DNA from: an uncultured Lachnospiraceae bacterium
GTDB taxonomy: Bacteria > Bacillota > Clostridia > Lachnospirales > Lachnospiraceae
Direction of reading: 5' to 3'
Assembly (NCBI GenBank): GCA_905234595.1
Contig: CAJOID010000021.1
Coordinates: forward strand, 1 to 34,067
DNA length: 34,067 bases
The position numbers and the translations under genes were made by a program. The notes beneath the pieces were generated by a model. The model was not told where the DNA came from, did no database searches, and was given only the letters and a program-made list of their open reading frames with translations. Positions 25,530-33,696 of this stretch are shown here, in pieces (within the stretch, counting starts at the first letter, position 1; every line of letters starts with the position of its first letter).

Positions 25530-27358
25530 TATCCTACCTGCTCATGTGATTCTTCGCCGGTTTGGAGTCTGACCAGCTCAGCATAATAACCGCCTTTGGC
25601 GATGAGTTCCTCATGTGCTCCGGATTCGGTGATCTCACCGTGATTCATGATCAGGATCCGGTCTGCTTTCTTGGTAGTCGATATACGCTGTGCGATTATG
25701 ATCTTGGTGCATGTGAAAGGTAATTCATCGAGGTTATGCTGAATCTCCTTCTCGGTCTCAAGATCGACAGCGGATGTCGTATCGTCGAGTATGAGTATCG
25801 AAGGACGGACAGCGAGAGCTCTGGCGAGAGATATGCGCTGCTTCTGACCTCCGGAGAGACCGACACCGCGTTCACCGACTATGGTCTCATATCCTTCCGG
25901 CATCTTGGCGATGAAATCATCGGCAGCTGATGTCCGGGCATAGCGTATAACATCGGATTTGGGCATGTTGGTGTCACCGTATGCGATATTTCCGTCTATG
26001 GTATCCGAGTAGAGCAGCACATCCTGTGTCGCCAGGCCGATGTTGCGTCTCAGATCCTTGAGCTTATATGCGCTTACATCGTGTCCGTCTATCATGACAC
26101 GGCCTTCGAGCGGTTCGTAGAATCTGGGGATCAGGTGGATGAGGGATGTCTTGCCGCATCCGGTTTCGCCCATGATCGCGATCGTTTCACCGGGATGAGC
26201 GGTGAAAGATACATGCCTGAGTACGGGAAGGTTACCGTCCGAATAGCTGAAGGTAACATCTCTGAATTCAACAAGCCCTTCAAATCTGCCGGGATGATCT
26301 ATGGCATCGGCTTTATCTTTAATGCCCGGCTCCGAATAGTATATATCCATGACCTTGCGTGAAGCCGCAGAGAAACGCTGGAACTCATTCATGATATTGC
26401 CGAGCTGCCGCATGGGATTGGCGATAGCCCAGGTGAGACCGCTGAATGCGACATATTCACCCATGGTAAGAGTGCCTCTGATCAGGAACAGGCCGCCGAC
26501 GAGCAGTTGTATGACAGGAAGCAGGTTTGCCAGTGTTTCTATATAAGGGAAGAAAGTAAGCCATACACCGGCCGTCTTTTTGTTGGTGTCGCGGTAATCG
26601 CGGTTGCATTCGTCGAATTTCTCAATCTCGTAATCTTCACGCGCAAACGCCTTCACCACCCTGTTACCGGAGATATTCTCCTGGGCGGAGGTGTTCATCA
26701 CGGCGAGTTTCTCCCTGAGGAGTGCGTGCATGGGGGCAACACGGGTCTTGAAGAGGTATATCAGGAAGAAGAGAACCGGTGCCATGGAAAGAAGACACAG
26801 TGCGAGCTTCCAGTTCATATAGAAGTAGTAGATCGCAACCGCACCCAGCAGCGAGAACGCTTCGACTACCATCCTGATGACCCACGCTATCATGTGCCTG
26901 ACTGCATCCAGGTCGCCGGTAACTCTGGTCATCAGATCACCGGTACGGTAGGTGGAGTAGAATTTCATGTCCTGCCGCTGGATCTTGTCATATAAATAAT
27001 TCCTCACTCTGTACAGCACGCCCTGAGAGACTTTCTCGTAAGCGAGACAGTCCAAATAGACCACGATACAGCGGAATACGGTGATGCCGATCATCAGTGC
27101 TATCAGTATATAGAACCGGTCCCTGTGTTCGCTCAGATTGGCGGCGGCATCGGGGCCGGACAGGAAACCGTCGATGATCCTGGATGAGAAGTAGGGTACG
27201 GTCAGCTGAAGCCCGTTATACAGTAAAGTACCCAGTATCGCTATGATGTAGAGGATGCGGTACCCTTTCATGTTCAGCCACAGCCATTCCATTCTGGTCA
27301 GCGGATAAGGCCAGGGTGTGTTTTCTTTATTATCTTTTCTGCTTCGAATGGTGTTCAT
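25529..27358 (-). CDS. ABC exporter half-transporter, degenerate-site subunit
   Basis: A 609-residue half-transporter with six helices followed by a nucleotide-binding domain: Walker A GETGCGKTS, canonical signature LSGGQ, but Walker B ends in LDDTTSAVD (catalytic Glu replaced by Asp) and the switch His is Gln (IIIAQRIST). This is the classic pattern of the non-catalytic subunit of heterodimeric exporters. Its Walker motifs with the partner's LSQGQ form the degenerate site, while its LSGGQ completes the active site. Start ATG 27358 lacks a strong Shine-Dalgarno. Its promoter must lie in 27359-27460, where tandem TTTAACC repeats and A/T tracts occur but no clear -35/-10 pair was found. Confidence 0.93.
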   Translation of the reverse strand: MNTIRSRKDNKENTPWPYPLTRMEWLWLNMKGYRILYIIAILGTLLYNGLQLTVPYFSSRIIDGFLSGPDAAANLSEHRDRFYILIALMIGITVFRCIVVYLDCLAYEKVSQGVLYRVRNYLYDKIQRQDMKFYSTYRTGDLMTRVTGDLDAVRHMIAWVIRMVVEAFSLLGAVAIYYFYMNWKLALCLLSMAPVLFFLIYLFKTRVAPMHALLREKLAVMNTSAQENISGNRVVKAFAREDYEIEKFDECNRDYRDTNKKTAGVWLTFFPYIETLANLLPVIQLLVGGLFLIRGTLTMGEYVAFSGLTWAIANPMRQLGNIMNEFQRFSAASRKVMDIYYSEPGIKDKADAIDHPGRFEGLVEFRDVTFSYSDGNLPVLRHVSFTAHPGETIAIMGETGCGKTSLIHLIPRFYEPLEGRVMIDGHDVSAYKLKDLRRNIGLATQDVLLYSDTIDGNIAYGDTNMPKSDVIRYARTSAADDFIAKMPEGYETIVGERGVGLSGGQKQRISLARALAVRPSILILDDTTSAVDLETEKEIQHNLDELPFTCTKIIIAQRISTTKKADRILIMNHGEITESGAHEELIAKGGYYAELVRLQTGEESHEQVG

Positions 27359-27368
27359 CTGACTTAAG

Positions 27369-27382
27369 TTTAACCTTTAACC
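27369..27382. repeat. tandem TTTAACC repeat upstream of the ABC exporter
   Basis: Two abutting 7-base copies of TTTAACC (GGTTAAA on the minus strand), within 25 bases of the exporter start codon. This may be an operator or chance AT-rich sequence. Confidence 0.35.
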
Positions 27383-27462
27383 AACTAATTAAGACTAATC
27401 TACTACTTTTTGCAAAAAAGGCAATACAATTTAAGAAAAAACGCCAATTGACAGGTGTTTTT

Positions 27463-27471
27463 TGTTATAAT
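27463..27471 (+). promoter_or_regulatory. extended -10 promoter for the chemoreceptor gene
   Basis: TGTTATAAT is a perfect extended -10 element. A TTGACA at 27448-27453 is only 12 bases upstream, too close to be its -35, but fits TACCAT (27472-27477) at 18 bases as an alternative. Transcription would begin near 27478, leaving about an 80-base leader. Confidence 0.5.
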
Positions 27472-27482
27472 TACCATATGTA

Positions 27483-27534
27483 GGGCATTACAGGGAAATG
27501 GTTTGTGAAATTTGCCCGACATAAAGTCGGCAAA
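27483..27534 (+). promoter_or_regulatory. structured leader of the chemoreceptor mRNA
   Basis: TTTGCCCGAC (27511-27520) can pair with GTCGGCAAA (27526-27534) in a 9-bp hairpin with one bulged C and an ATAAA loop, 25 bases before the start codon. GGGCA at 27483-27487 could instead pair with TGCCC at 27513-27517, which would disrupt that hairpin. Two exclusive structures are therefore possible. No known riboswitch class is matched. Confidence 0.35.
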
Positions 27535-27558
27535 AGGATTTGAGAAGGGAGAAATCTA

Positions 27559-29076
27559 ATGGCAGCAGATCAAAACATCATCGAAAACGGCTATGAGGAG
27601 TTTAATGAGGAACTTGCTTTGGCCAACTATCGTGGTACGGTATGCGGGACTGTCTTGAATGCTATACTCGGAGCCGCATATCTGCTGGAGTTTTTTAAAG
27701 GAGCCAGAGGAATAGGCTATACGCTGATCATAGCGGTTCTGTGTGCGTGGCCGGTGATTGCATCATGGGTAATGTATAAAAAGGATCCGGATTGTCCGCA
27801 GGCCATAATGCGTATTCTCGGAGTAGGCTTTACCGCAATGTATTCGACGTTCATTTTTACTTCGAACAATGATCTTGTATTTACCTATGTGATGCCTATG
27901 CTCCTTATCCTCATGCTTTTTAATAAGAAAAGCTTCATCATGGTCATAGGAATCGGAGCTGTTGTATTGAATATTGTAGCAGTGGTCATCGATTCGGTCA
28001 GGAACGGAGGCTTTGCCGCTAAATCAGCGACCTATGAGATACAGGTACTCTTGGTGCTCTTGTGCGTTATCTTCTTCATTGTGGTCAATCAGACTTACGA
28101 CAGGTTTGCGCAGATGAGAGCCGAGCGTCTGGATGTCGAGAAAGAGAAGGTATCCGACCTCCTGACGAAAGTTCTGGGTATATCCGGAGATATCACGAAC
28201 GGAGTCGGTGATGTACATGATAAGGTAGGTGCACTCAGAAACTCCATGGAGAATACACTTACTGCCATGCAGGAGGTATCCAGCGGCAATAACGAGACTG
28301 CAGAGGCCATTCAGAACCAGCTGATCAAGACGGAACAGATCCAGAATTATATTAATTCCGTCAAGGACGCATCGGATGCCATATCCGCCAGCATGGATTC
28401 CACCGATGCGGCTGTCAGGGAAGGACGCGAGCATATCACCGAACTTAACAACCTGACCGCTGACAGTGAGAAGGCCGGCGCAGATGTAGCCGGAGCTCTT
28501 GCAAGCTTCCAGGAATACACCGGTCAGATGAACAGTATAACCAGTATGATAACCAGCGTAGCATCACAGACATCACTGCTTTCACTCAATGCATCCATTG
28601 AGGCTGCAAGAGCGGGAGAAGCCGGACGTGGATTCGCAGTAGTTGCTCAGGAAATCTCCAATCTGGCTAATCAGACGACAAATGCAACAGATGATATTAC
28701 CAAGCTTATAGCAAATATCTCCGAGCAGCTTGATGTTATGGTAGAGACCATCAACAAGCTGATCGATTCGAACACGCGTCAGGCACAGACTGCATCTGAT
28801 ACGGCTGTCAGCTTCAATACGATCGCTGATAATGTTACCGAGATCAGTTCACAGACGGCAGCCATGGCCGGATTCGTGAACCGGCTTGATGACGCCAATA
28901 CCGAGATCGTAAACAGCATTCAGACCATAAGTGCCATCAGTGAAGAGGTATCGGCTCATTCTCAGGAGACATATAACTCCAGCGAGGAGAACCAGTCTAT
29001 ACTTAATGAAGTGAATTCCATTGTTGAATCACTCAATTCCGATGCCGATCTGTTAAAGGATGCAAGCAACTCATGA
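27559..29076 (+). CDS. methyl-accepting chemotaxis protein with six-helix sensor
   Basis: A 505-residue chemoreceptor. About six transmembrane helices lie in residues 20-185 with only short loops and no periplasmic ligand domain, so sensing is probably intramembrane or cytoplasmic. The C-terminal signalling domain has the conserved hairpin tip [35 protein letters not shown] (given by its key parts: [12 protein letters not shown] and GFAVVAQEI), flanked by methylation helices. It controls CheA/flagella or another output. AGAAGGGAG before the ATG supports the start. Its stop overlaps the next gene (ATGA), an unexpected pairing with an rRNA methyltransferase. Confidence 0.92.
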   Translation: MAADQNIIENGYEEFNEELALANYRGTVCGTVLNAILGAAYLLEFFKGARGIGYTLIIAVLCAWPVIASWVMYKKDPDCPQAIMRILGVGFTAMYSTFIFTSNNDLVFTYVMPMLLILMLFNKKSFIMVIGIGAVVLNIVAVVIDSVRNGGFAAKSATYEIQVLLVLLCVIFFIVVNQTYDRFAQMRAERLDVEKEKVSDLLTKVLGISGDITNGVGDVHDKVGALRNSMENTLTAMQEVSSGNNETAEAIQNQLIKTEQIQNYINSVKDASDAISASMDSTDAAVREGREHITELNNLTADSEKAGADVAGALASFQEYTGQMNSITSMITSVASQTSLLSLNASIEAARAGEAGRGFAVVAQEISNLANQTTNATDDITKLIANISEQLDVMVETINKLIDSNTRQAQTASDTAVSFNTIADNVTEISSQTAAMAGFVNRLDDANTEIVNSIQTISAISEEVSAHSQETYNSSEENQSILNEVNSIVESLNSDADLLKDASNS

Positions 29077-30551
29077 CCGGACCGGAGGACGCCTTTTTGG
29101 AAGATCCTTTGACGTATCTCCCGAAAGATTATACCGACAGGATGAGTATCCTGCTGGGGGATGAATATCCGGCTTTTGAGGCGTCCTATCGGAATAACAG
29201 GAATTACGGATTACGCATTAATCCATTGAAAATTGAAGAGACTGATATCGCCGCGATACTGAGCGATATCGGTGCTGATACCGGGGACACTGTTCCCTGG
29301 TGCAGCGAGGGATACTATTATGATAAGGACTCCTGCCCGGCCGGCAGGAGTCCTTATCATGAGGGCGGAGCCTATTATATTCAGGAACCCAGTGCGATGT
29401 CTGTCGTATCCGTGCTGGATCCGAATCCGGGAGAGAGGGTCTGTGATCTGTGTGCAGCTCCCGGCGGTAAAACAACGCATATAGCGGGACGTATGATGGG
29501 CCGGGGGATTCTGGTCGCGAATGAGATAGTTCCGGACAGAGCTCGTATCCTTGCAAGGAATGTCGAACGGATGGGAGCGGCCAATTGTATCGTGACAAAT
29601 GCTTCTCCGCAGGATCTGGCGCTTCGTTTTCCCGGATACTTCCATAAGGTATGTGTGGATGCGCCGTGCTCCGGAGAAGGCATGTTCCGTAAGGATGCCG
29701 GGGCTGCCGGAGAGTGGAGTACGGCAAATGTGGATATGTGTGTCCGCAGACAGGCCGACATACTTGATTCGGCTGCGGATATGGTCATGCCCGGAGGCAT
29801 GATCGTATATTCAACATGTACATTCGAACCGGCAGAAAATGAAATGGCCATAGCTTCATTTGTATCACGACACCCGGACTGGCATATAGCCGATACAGGA
29901 CTTGATTCCATACCTACCCGTGGGCGGCCGGAATGGGCCGGCGGTTATCCGGACGTAAGTATGTCCACACGTATATGGCCACATGTTTCCCGGGGAGAAG
30001 GACATTTCGTTGCCGTACTTATCAAAGACGGAGATACGGATAAAGGAAAAGGCCGTAATGGGGATTTGGGAAAGAAAAACGCAGCATTATGTGATGAAAT
30101 CACGCGATTTCTTCATACAGAGCTCGGCCTGGAGGACATTACCGTAACTCCGGAGCGAATTTATGAAAAAGCAGAGAACTGTTACCTGCTTCCTGACGGT
30201 TTCGATGCGAACCGGCTGACCGGGATCAGAGTCATACGCCCCGGTCTCGAACTTGCAAATAAGAAAAAAAACAGACTTGAACCGGCTCATGCTTTGGCAA
30301 TGTCGGTCTCAAAAAGACAAAAATATAACGCATGCAATCTGACGATGGACGAAGCTTTTCTCTTTCTTAAAGGAGAGACGTTCATGCCTTCGGCCTGCCG
30401 GGGACCGGCCGGTGAAGAGAGCGGTGAAGCACCCCGGAACGGATGGGTGATCGCTTCGATAAAAGGCGTCAGTCTGGGGTGGGGCAAACTCACCGGCAAC
30501 ATGCTGAAAAACCACTATCCAAAGGGCCTGCGGCGTGATCTGACACATTAA
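29073..30551 (+). CDS. rsmF: rRNA (cytosine-C5) methyltransferase, RsmF/NOL1-NOP2-Sun family
   Basis: A 492-residue SAM-dependent m5C methyltransferase of 16S rRNA type. The N-terminal region has LRINPLK and YYIQEPSAM. The SAM-binding motif is [16 protein letters not shown]. Catalytic Cys199 ([11 protein letters not shown]) and Cys249 ([12 protein letters not shown]) are both present. C-terminal parts match the RsmF FERM-like and PUA-like domains ([37 protein letters not shown]). The length suits this group. Residues about 83-96 are encoded by a perfect 18-bp inverted repeat, an unusual feature. Symbol assignment is by family; the exact methylation site may differ. Confidence 0.9.
   Translation: MTGPEDAFLEDPLTYLPKDYTDRMSILLGDEYPAFEASYRNNRNYGLRINPLKIEETDIAAILSDIGADTGDTVPWCSEGYYYDKDSCPAGRSPYHEGGAYYIQEPSAMSVVSVLDPNPGERVCDLCAAPGGKTTHIAGRMMGRGILVANEIVPDRARILARNVERMGAANCIVTNASPQDLALRFPGYFHKVCVDAPCSGEGMFRKDAGAAGEWSTANVDMCVRRQADILDSAADMVMPGGMIVYSTCTFEPAENEMAIASFVSRHPDWHIADTGLDSIPTRGRPEWAGGYPDVSMSTRIWPHVSRGEGHFVAVLIKDGDTDKGKGRNGDLGKKNAALCDEITRFLHTELGLEDITVTPERIYEKAENCYLLPDGFDANRLTGIRVIRPGLELANKKKNRLEPAHALAMSVSKRQKYNACNLTMDEAFLFLKGETFMPSACRGPAGEESGEAPRNGWVIASIKGVSLGWGKLTGNMLKNHYPKGLRRDLTH
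29320..29360. repeat. perfect 18-bp inverted repeat inside rsmF
   Basis: The left arm 29320-29337 (ATGATAAGGACTCCTGCC) and right arm 29343-29360 are exact complements around a CGGCC loop. No T-run follows in either direction. It encodes the non-conserved residues just before the YYIQEPSAM motif. Confidence 0.9.
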
Positions 30552-30628
30552 ATATATAGCGTAATAATTAAATTAGGAATTAATATAGCAACGTATATCT
30601 ATAGGCGTTTTTGCAGGAGAAAACTTGA

Positions 30629-31348
30629 ATGCGGATCAATAAATTCATGGCAAAATGTGGCGTGTGCTCACGACGCGATGCAGATGAACTGATCAAAAAA
30701 GGCGAAGTAAATATCAATGGAAGAACAGCTGTTATAGGAGATGAAGCCGGAGAGGATGATGAGGTTACCGTATCCGGCAAAACGATCTCGCTTCCGGATG
30801 ATCCGGTCGTGATCGCATACTATAAACCGGCCGGTGTGGTCTGTACGGAAAGAGATCCTCATGCCGGGAGGATCATTTCTGATGAAATTCCGTCTTCGGT
30901 CACGGATGGAAAAAGAGTAACATATGCCGGGAGACTGGATAAGGACTCCGAAGGTCTGATCATACTGACCGATGACGGTGATCTGATCGATGCAATGATG
31001 AGAGGATCGCATATGCATGAGAAAGAATATGAGGTCACGGTCGACAGACCGCTCAGGGAATCCGACATAAAAAACATGCGTAATGGAATCCGCCTTGAAG
31101 AACTTGACACTGTTACCAGACCGTGCAGGGTGACCAGGACCGGAGACAGTTCTTTCAATATAATACTCACTCAGGGATTAAACCGTCAGATAAGACGTAT
31201 GTGTGAGAGCCTGGGACTGAAAGTTGTGACTCTTAAGCGGACACGCGTTATGAACATCAATCTCAAAAATATGCAAGTTGGTGCAAGTCGAAAACTGACA
31301 TCCGAAGAGAAAAAAACACTCTATTCCGAGTGCGGTTTACATATCTAG
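30629..31348 (+). CDS. 23S rRNA pseudouridine synthase, RluF/RsuA family
   Basis: A 239-residue pseudouridine synthase. An N-terminal S4 RNA-binding domain (RINKFMAKCGVCSRRDADELI, about 2-60) is followed by the RsuA/RluB/E/F catalytic core with YYKPAGVVCTE, catalytic Asp104 in GRLDKDSEGLIILTDDG, and LTQGLNRQIRRMCESLG. The last motif and overall layout are closest to RluF, which modifies U2604 of E. coli 23S rRNA; RluE/RluB-like alternatives remain. AGGAG at about 30616-30620 supports the ATG. The 77-base AT-rich gap from rsmF probably holds a promoter, but I found no convincing hexamer pair. Confidence 0.9.
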   Translation: MRINKFMAKCGVCSRRDADELIKKGEVNINGRTAVIGDEAGEDDEVTVSGKTISLPDDPVVIAYYKPAGVVCTERDPHAGRIISDEIPSSVTDGKRVTYAGRLDKDSEGLIILTDDGDLIDAMMRGSHMHEKEYEVTVDRPLRESDIKNMRNGIRLEELDTVTRPCRVTRTGDSSFNIILTQGLNRQIRRMCESLGLKVVTLKRTRVMNINLKNMQVGASRKLTSEEKKTLYSECGLHI

Positions 31349-31497
31349 ATGATTCGTTCTATTATGTAAATTCATCGTCAAATATCATCCAAATCCGGTC
31401 GTCAAAATTCATCAATTTTCACCTATTTGAAAATGCAAATATCTGTCATAAACTATAAATGGCGCTCAAAAAACGGGTGCCGTTCAGGGGAGTTTTC

Positions 31498-33474
31498 ATG
31501 TCTGCGACCGAATCTCAGAAGAATCGAATACGGGAACTTGTTACCACATTAAATTGTGCTTCCGAAAAATACTATGCACAAGATGATGAGATAATGAGCA
31601 ATTTCGAGTATGACCGTCTGTATGACGAACTGGTCGTACTGGAAGAAGAGACAGGGTATGTTTTGTCCAATTCACCTACTGTTAACGTAGGTTATGAAGC
31701 TGTGCACGAATTACCCAAAGAGAGACACGAAAAACCGATGCTCAGTCTGGGTAAGACCAAGGATCGGAACGAGCTCGCCGGATGGCTGGATGGACATCCG
31801 GGCATACTCAGCTGGAAACTCGACGGTCTTACGACCGTTCTCACCTATTATGACGGAAAACTTGCAAAAGCTGTTACGCGTGGAAATGGTGAGATCGGTG
31901 AAGTTGTCACAAATAACGCGCGTACTTTTATCAACCTTCCTCATACTATTGAGTATAAGGGAGAACTGGTGCTTCGCGGCGAAGCAGTTATATCGTATTC
32001 GGATTTCGAAGCCATCAATTCGACCATCCCGGATGAGACACAGCGCTTCAAGAATCCGAGAAATCTGTGTTCGGGGGCCGTGAGACAGCTTGATTCATCA
32101 GTGACGGCCAAAAGGAGAGTCAGGTTTTATGCTTTTTCGCTTGTGTCTGCCCCGGGAGTGGACTTTGGCGACAGGCATATGGCCGAGTTTGAGTTTCTTG
32201 AATCACAGGGGTTTGAAGTCGTGGATCATATCCTCGTATCGGGATCGGATATAGTTGAGCGTATCGGGGAGTATGAGAAACGTATAGCTTCATATGATAT
32301 TCCGTCGGACGGTCTGGTCCTGCTCCTGGATGAGATATCCTATGGTGATTCCCTGGGGATGACTGCCAAATTCCCCCGTAATGCGATCGCGTTTAAATGG
32401 ACGGACGAGACGAAAGAGACGACATTAAGGGAAGTGGAGTGGTCAGCCAGCCGCACAGGTCTGATCAATCCCGTTGCCGTATTTGATCCGGTCGAACTGG
32501 AGGGCACCACCGTATCACGGGCTTCCGTACATAATGTCAGTATCGTGAGATCGCTTAAGCTCGGGATCGGAGATACCGTATCCGTATATAAAGCAAATAT
32601 GATAATTCCTCAGATCGCCGAGAATCTGACGAAATCCGGCACTCTTGAGATCCCTGCTGCCTGTCCCGTGTGCGGCGGAAAGACTGAACTCAGGGAGACA
32701 GAGGGTACCGCGTATCTGTATTGCACCAATCCGGACTGCCCGGCCAAACAGCTGGGGGCTTTTGTTCAATATGTGAGCAGAGATGCCATGAACATCGACG
32801 GATTGTCCGAAGCTACCATAGAGAAGTTCATTGCTGCCGGTATAGTTTCATCCTTTCCGGACCTGTACCATCTGGCGGACCACAGGGACATCATCGTTAA
32901 TATGGAAGGATTCGGTGCAAAATCCTGTGATAATCTGATCGAAGCAGCCGACAGGTCCAGGCATACCCAGCTGCACAGACTGCTCTACGGTATCGGAATA
33001 GAGAATGTAGGTGTTGCCACGGCCAAAATCATATGCCGGCATTTCGGATATGATCCCGATGCGGTCAGCCATGCTACCGTGCAGGATCTGTCCATGATAG
33101 AGGGAGTCGGTGAGGTCATAGCCGCTTCTGTGTGTGACTATTTCTCCGATCCGGTCCATATGGATATATGGGAGAAACTGCTCAATGAAGTGGAACCCGA
33201 GAAGCCCGGAAGCAGCCCGGGAGAACAGCCGCTCGCAGGGCTCAGTTTCGTGGTCACCGGATCACTGGCGCACATGAGCCGTAATGAGCTCAAGGAGCGT
33301 ATCGAGAATCTGGGAGGAAAACTGACCGGAAGCGTGACGGGCAATACCAGATGTCTGATCAATAACGATGCAACATCCAATTCCACCAAGAACGTGACAG
33401 CCAGGAGACTTGGAGTTGATATTGTGACTGAGGAAGAGTTTATGACACAATATCTTGTATCTGCCGAAGGGTAA
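31498..33474 (+). CDS. ligA: NAD-dependent DNA ligase, divergent LigA
   Basis: A 658-residue NAD+-dependent ligase that seals DNA nicks. In order: Ia NMN-binding domain (YYAQDDEIMSNFEYDRLYDEL, SPTVNVG, PMLSLGK), adenylation domain with Lys107 in SWKLDG, OB fold (GRTGLINPVAVFDPVEL-type segment reads SRTGLINPVAVF), four-Cys zinc finger (CPVC...CTNPDCP), helix-hairpin-helix repeats (GFGAKSCDNL, GVGEVIA) and a C-terminal BRCT domain (LAGLSFVVTGSL). Conserved core motifs are altered: TRGDG is TRGNG, EDVT is EVVT, and NPRNAAAG is NPRNLCSG. I chose ATG 31498 (AGGGGAG at 31486-31492) over ATG 31459. A TATAAA at 31454-31459 could be the -10, without a well-spaced -35. The 149-base gap before it (31349-31497) is AT-rich with only a small AAAATT/AATTTT hairpin. 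Confidence 0.9.
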   Translation: MSATESQKNRIRELVTTLNCASEKYYAQDDEIMSNFEYDRLYDELVVLEEETGYVLSNSPTVNVGYEAVHELPKERHEKPMLSLGKTKDRNELAGWLDGHPGILSWKLDGLTTVLTYYDGKLAKAVTRGNGEIGEVVTNNARTFINLPHTIEYKGELVLRGEAVISYSDFEAINSTIPDETQRFKNPRNLCSGAVRQLDSSVTAKRRVRFYAFSLVSAPGVDFGDRHMAEFEFLESQGFEVVDHILVSGSDIVERIGEYEKRIASYDIPSDGLVLLLDEISYGDSLGMTAKFPRNAIAFKWTDETKETTLREVEWSASRTGLINPVAVFDPVELEGTTVSRASVHNVSIVRSLKLGIGDTVSVYKANMIIPQIAENLTKSGTLEIPAACPVCGGKTELRETEGTAYLYCTNPDCPAKQLGAFVQYVSRDAMNIDGLSEATIEKFIAAGIVSSFPDLYHLADHRDIIVNMEGFGAKSCDNLIEAADRSRHTQLHRLLYGIGIENVGVATAKIICRHFGYDPDAVSHATVQDLSMIEGVGEVIAASVCDYFSDPVHMDIWEKLLNEVEPEKPGSSPGEQPLAGLSFVVTGSLAHMSRNELKERIENLGGKLTGSVTGNTRCLINNDATSNSTKNVTARRLGVDIVTEEEFMTQYLVSAEG

Positions 33475-33493
33475 TTTACCCATATATTGTGGA

Positions 33494-33540
33494 TTTGTAT
33501 ATATTATTAACAAAATTCTGCCTGTTATTTTGTATATATT
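33494..33540. repeat. 12-bp direct repeats upstream of the nrd promoter
   Basis: TTTGTATATATT occurs exactly at 33494-33505 and 33529-33540, 35 bases apart, between ligA and the NrdR boxes. A half-matching NrdR-like sequence, CATATATTGTGG, lies just before at about 33481-33492. These may be weak upstream regulator sites or an AT-rich UP region. Confidence 0.4.
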
Positions 33541-33556
33541 TCCCGCGTTATTAAAC

Positions 33557-33572
33557 CCACAATATCTTGACA
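33557..33572. promoter_or_regulatory. NrdR box 1
   Basis: CCACAATATCTTGACA closely matches the NrdR consensus (acaCwAtATaTwGtgt). Its last six bases are the -35 hexamer. It lies 32 bases, about three helical turns, from box 2 start to start, the established tandem spacing for NrdR, the ATP/dATP-sensing repressor of ribonucleotide reductase genes. Confidence 0.75.
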
Positions 33573-33595
33573 CGAGATTATGCGGCGACTACAAT
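33567..33595 (+). promoter_or_regulatory. nrdD promoter
   Basis: TTGACA (33567-33572), 17 bases, TACAAT (33590-33595): a near-consensus sigma-A promoter. Both hexamers lie inside NrdR boxes, so repression by occlusion is expected. Transcription should start near 33602, leaving a leader of about 95 bases. Confidence 0.75.
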
Positions 33596-33604
33596 ATGTT
33601 GTAG
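33589..33604. promoter_or_regulatory. NrdR box 2
   Basis: CTACAATATGTTGTAG is almost perfectly palindromic and covers the -10 hexamer. It is embedded in a longer palindrome GGCGACTACAA/TTGTAGTTGCC (33584-33609), followed after some bases by a T5 run, so in RNA from any upstream transcript it could also act as a weak terminator. Confidence 0.75.
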
Positions 33605-33622
33605 TTGCCGTACTACTTTTTA

Positions 33623-33649
33623 GGTTACATAACTATCGGTTACATAACT
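33623..33649. repeat. tandem GGTTACATAACT repeat in the nrdD leader
   Basis: Two exact 12-base copies at 33623-33634 and 33638-33649 (15-base period). Each contains the near-palindrome GTTA-CA-TAAC, typical of a dimeric-regulator half-site layout. They lie just downstream of the predicted transcription start. The regulator is not recognised. Confidence 0.6.
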
Positions 33650-33696
33650 TCGGAGCACACGGCTTTTATTCTATATTTGATAGTGAGGGAAGAGTT

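Noticed and set aside
27495-27523. Flagellar sigma-D/sigma-28 promoter before the chemoreceptor
   Set aside because: CCGACATA is only partly like CCGATAT and no TAAA -35 is correctly placed; the extended -10 at 27463-27471 is better.
27478-27558. c-di-GMP (GEMM-I) riboswitch in the chemoreceptor leader
   Set aside because: Fragments such as ACAGGGAAA and GACATAAAG recall the motif, but the conserved receptor segments and the second helix are missing and the leader is too short.
31459-31497. Upstream ATG start of the DNA ligase
   Set aside because: There is no ribosome site there, it lies at the likely -10 element, and the AGGGGAG before ATG 31498 gives a normal LigA N-terminus.
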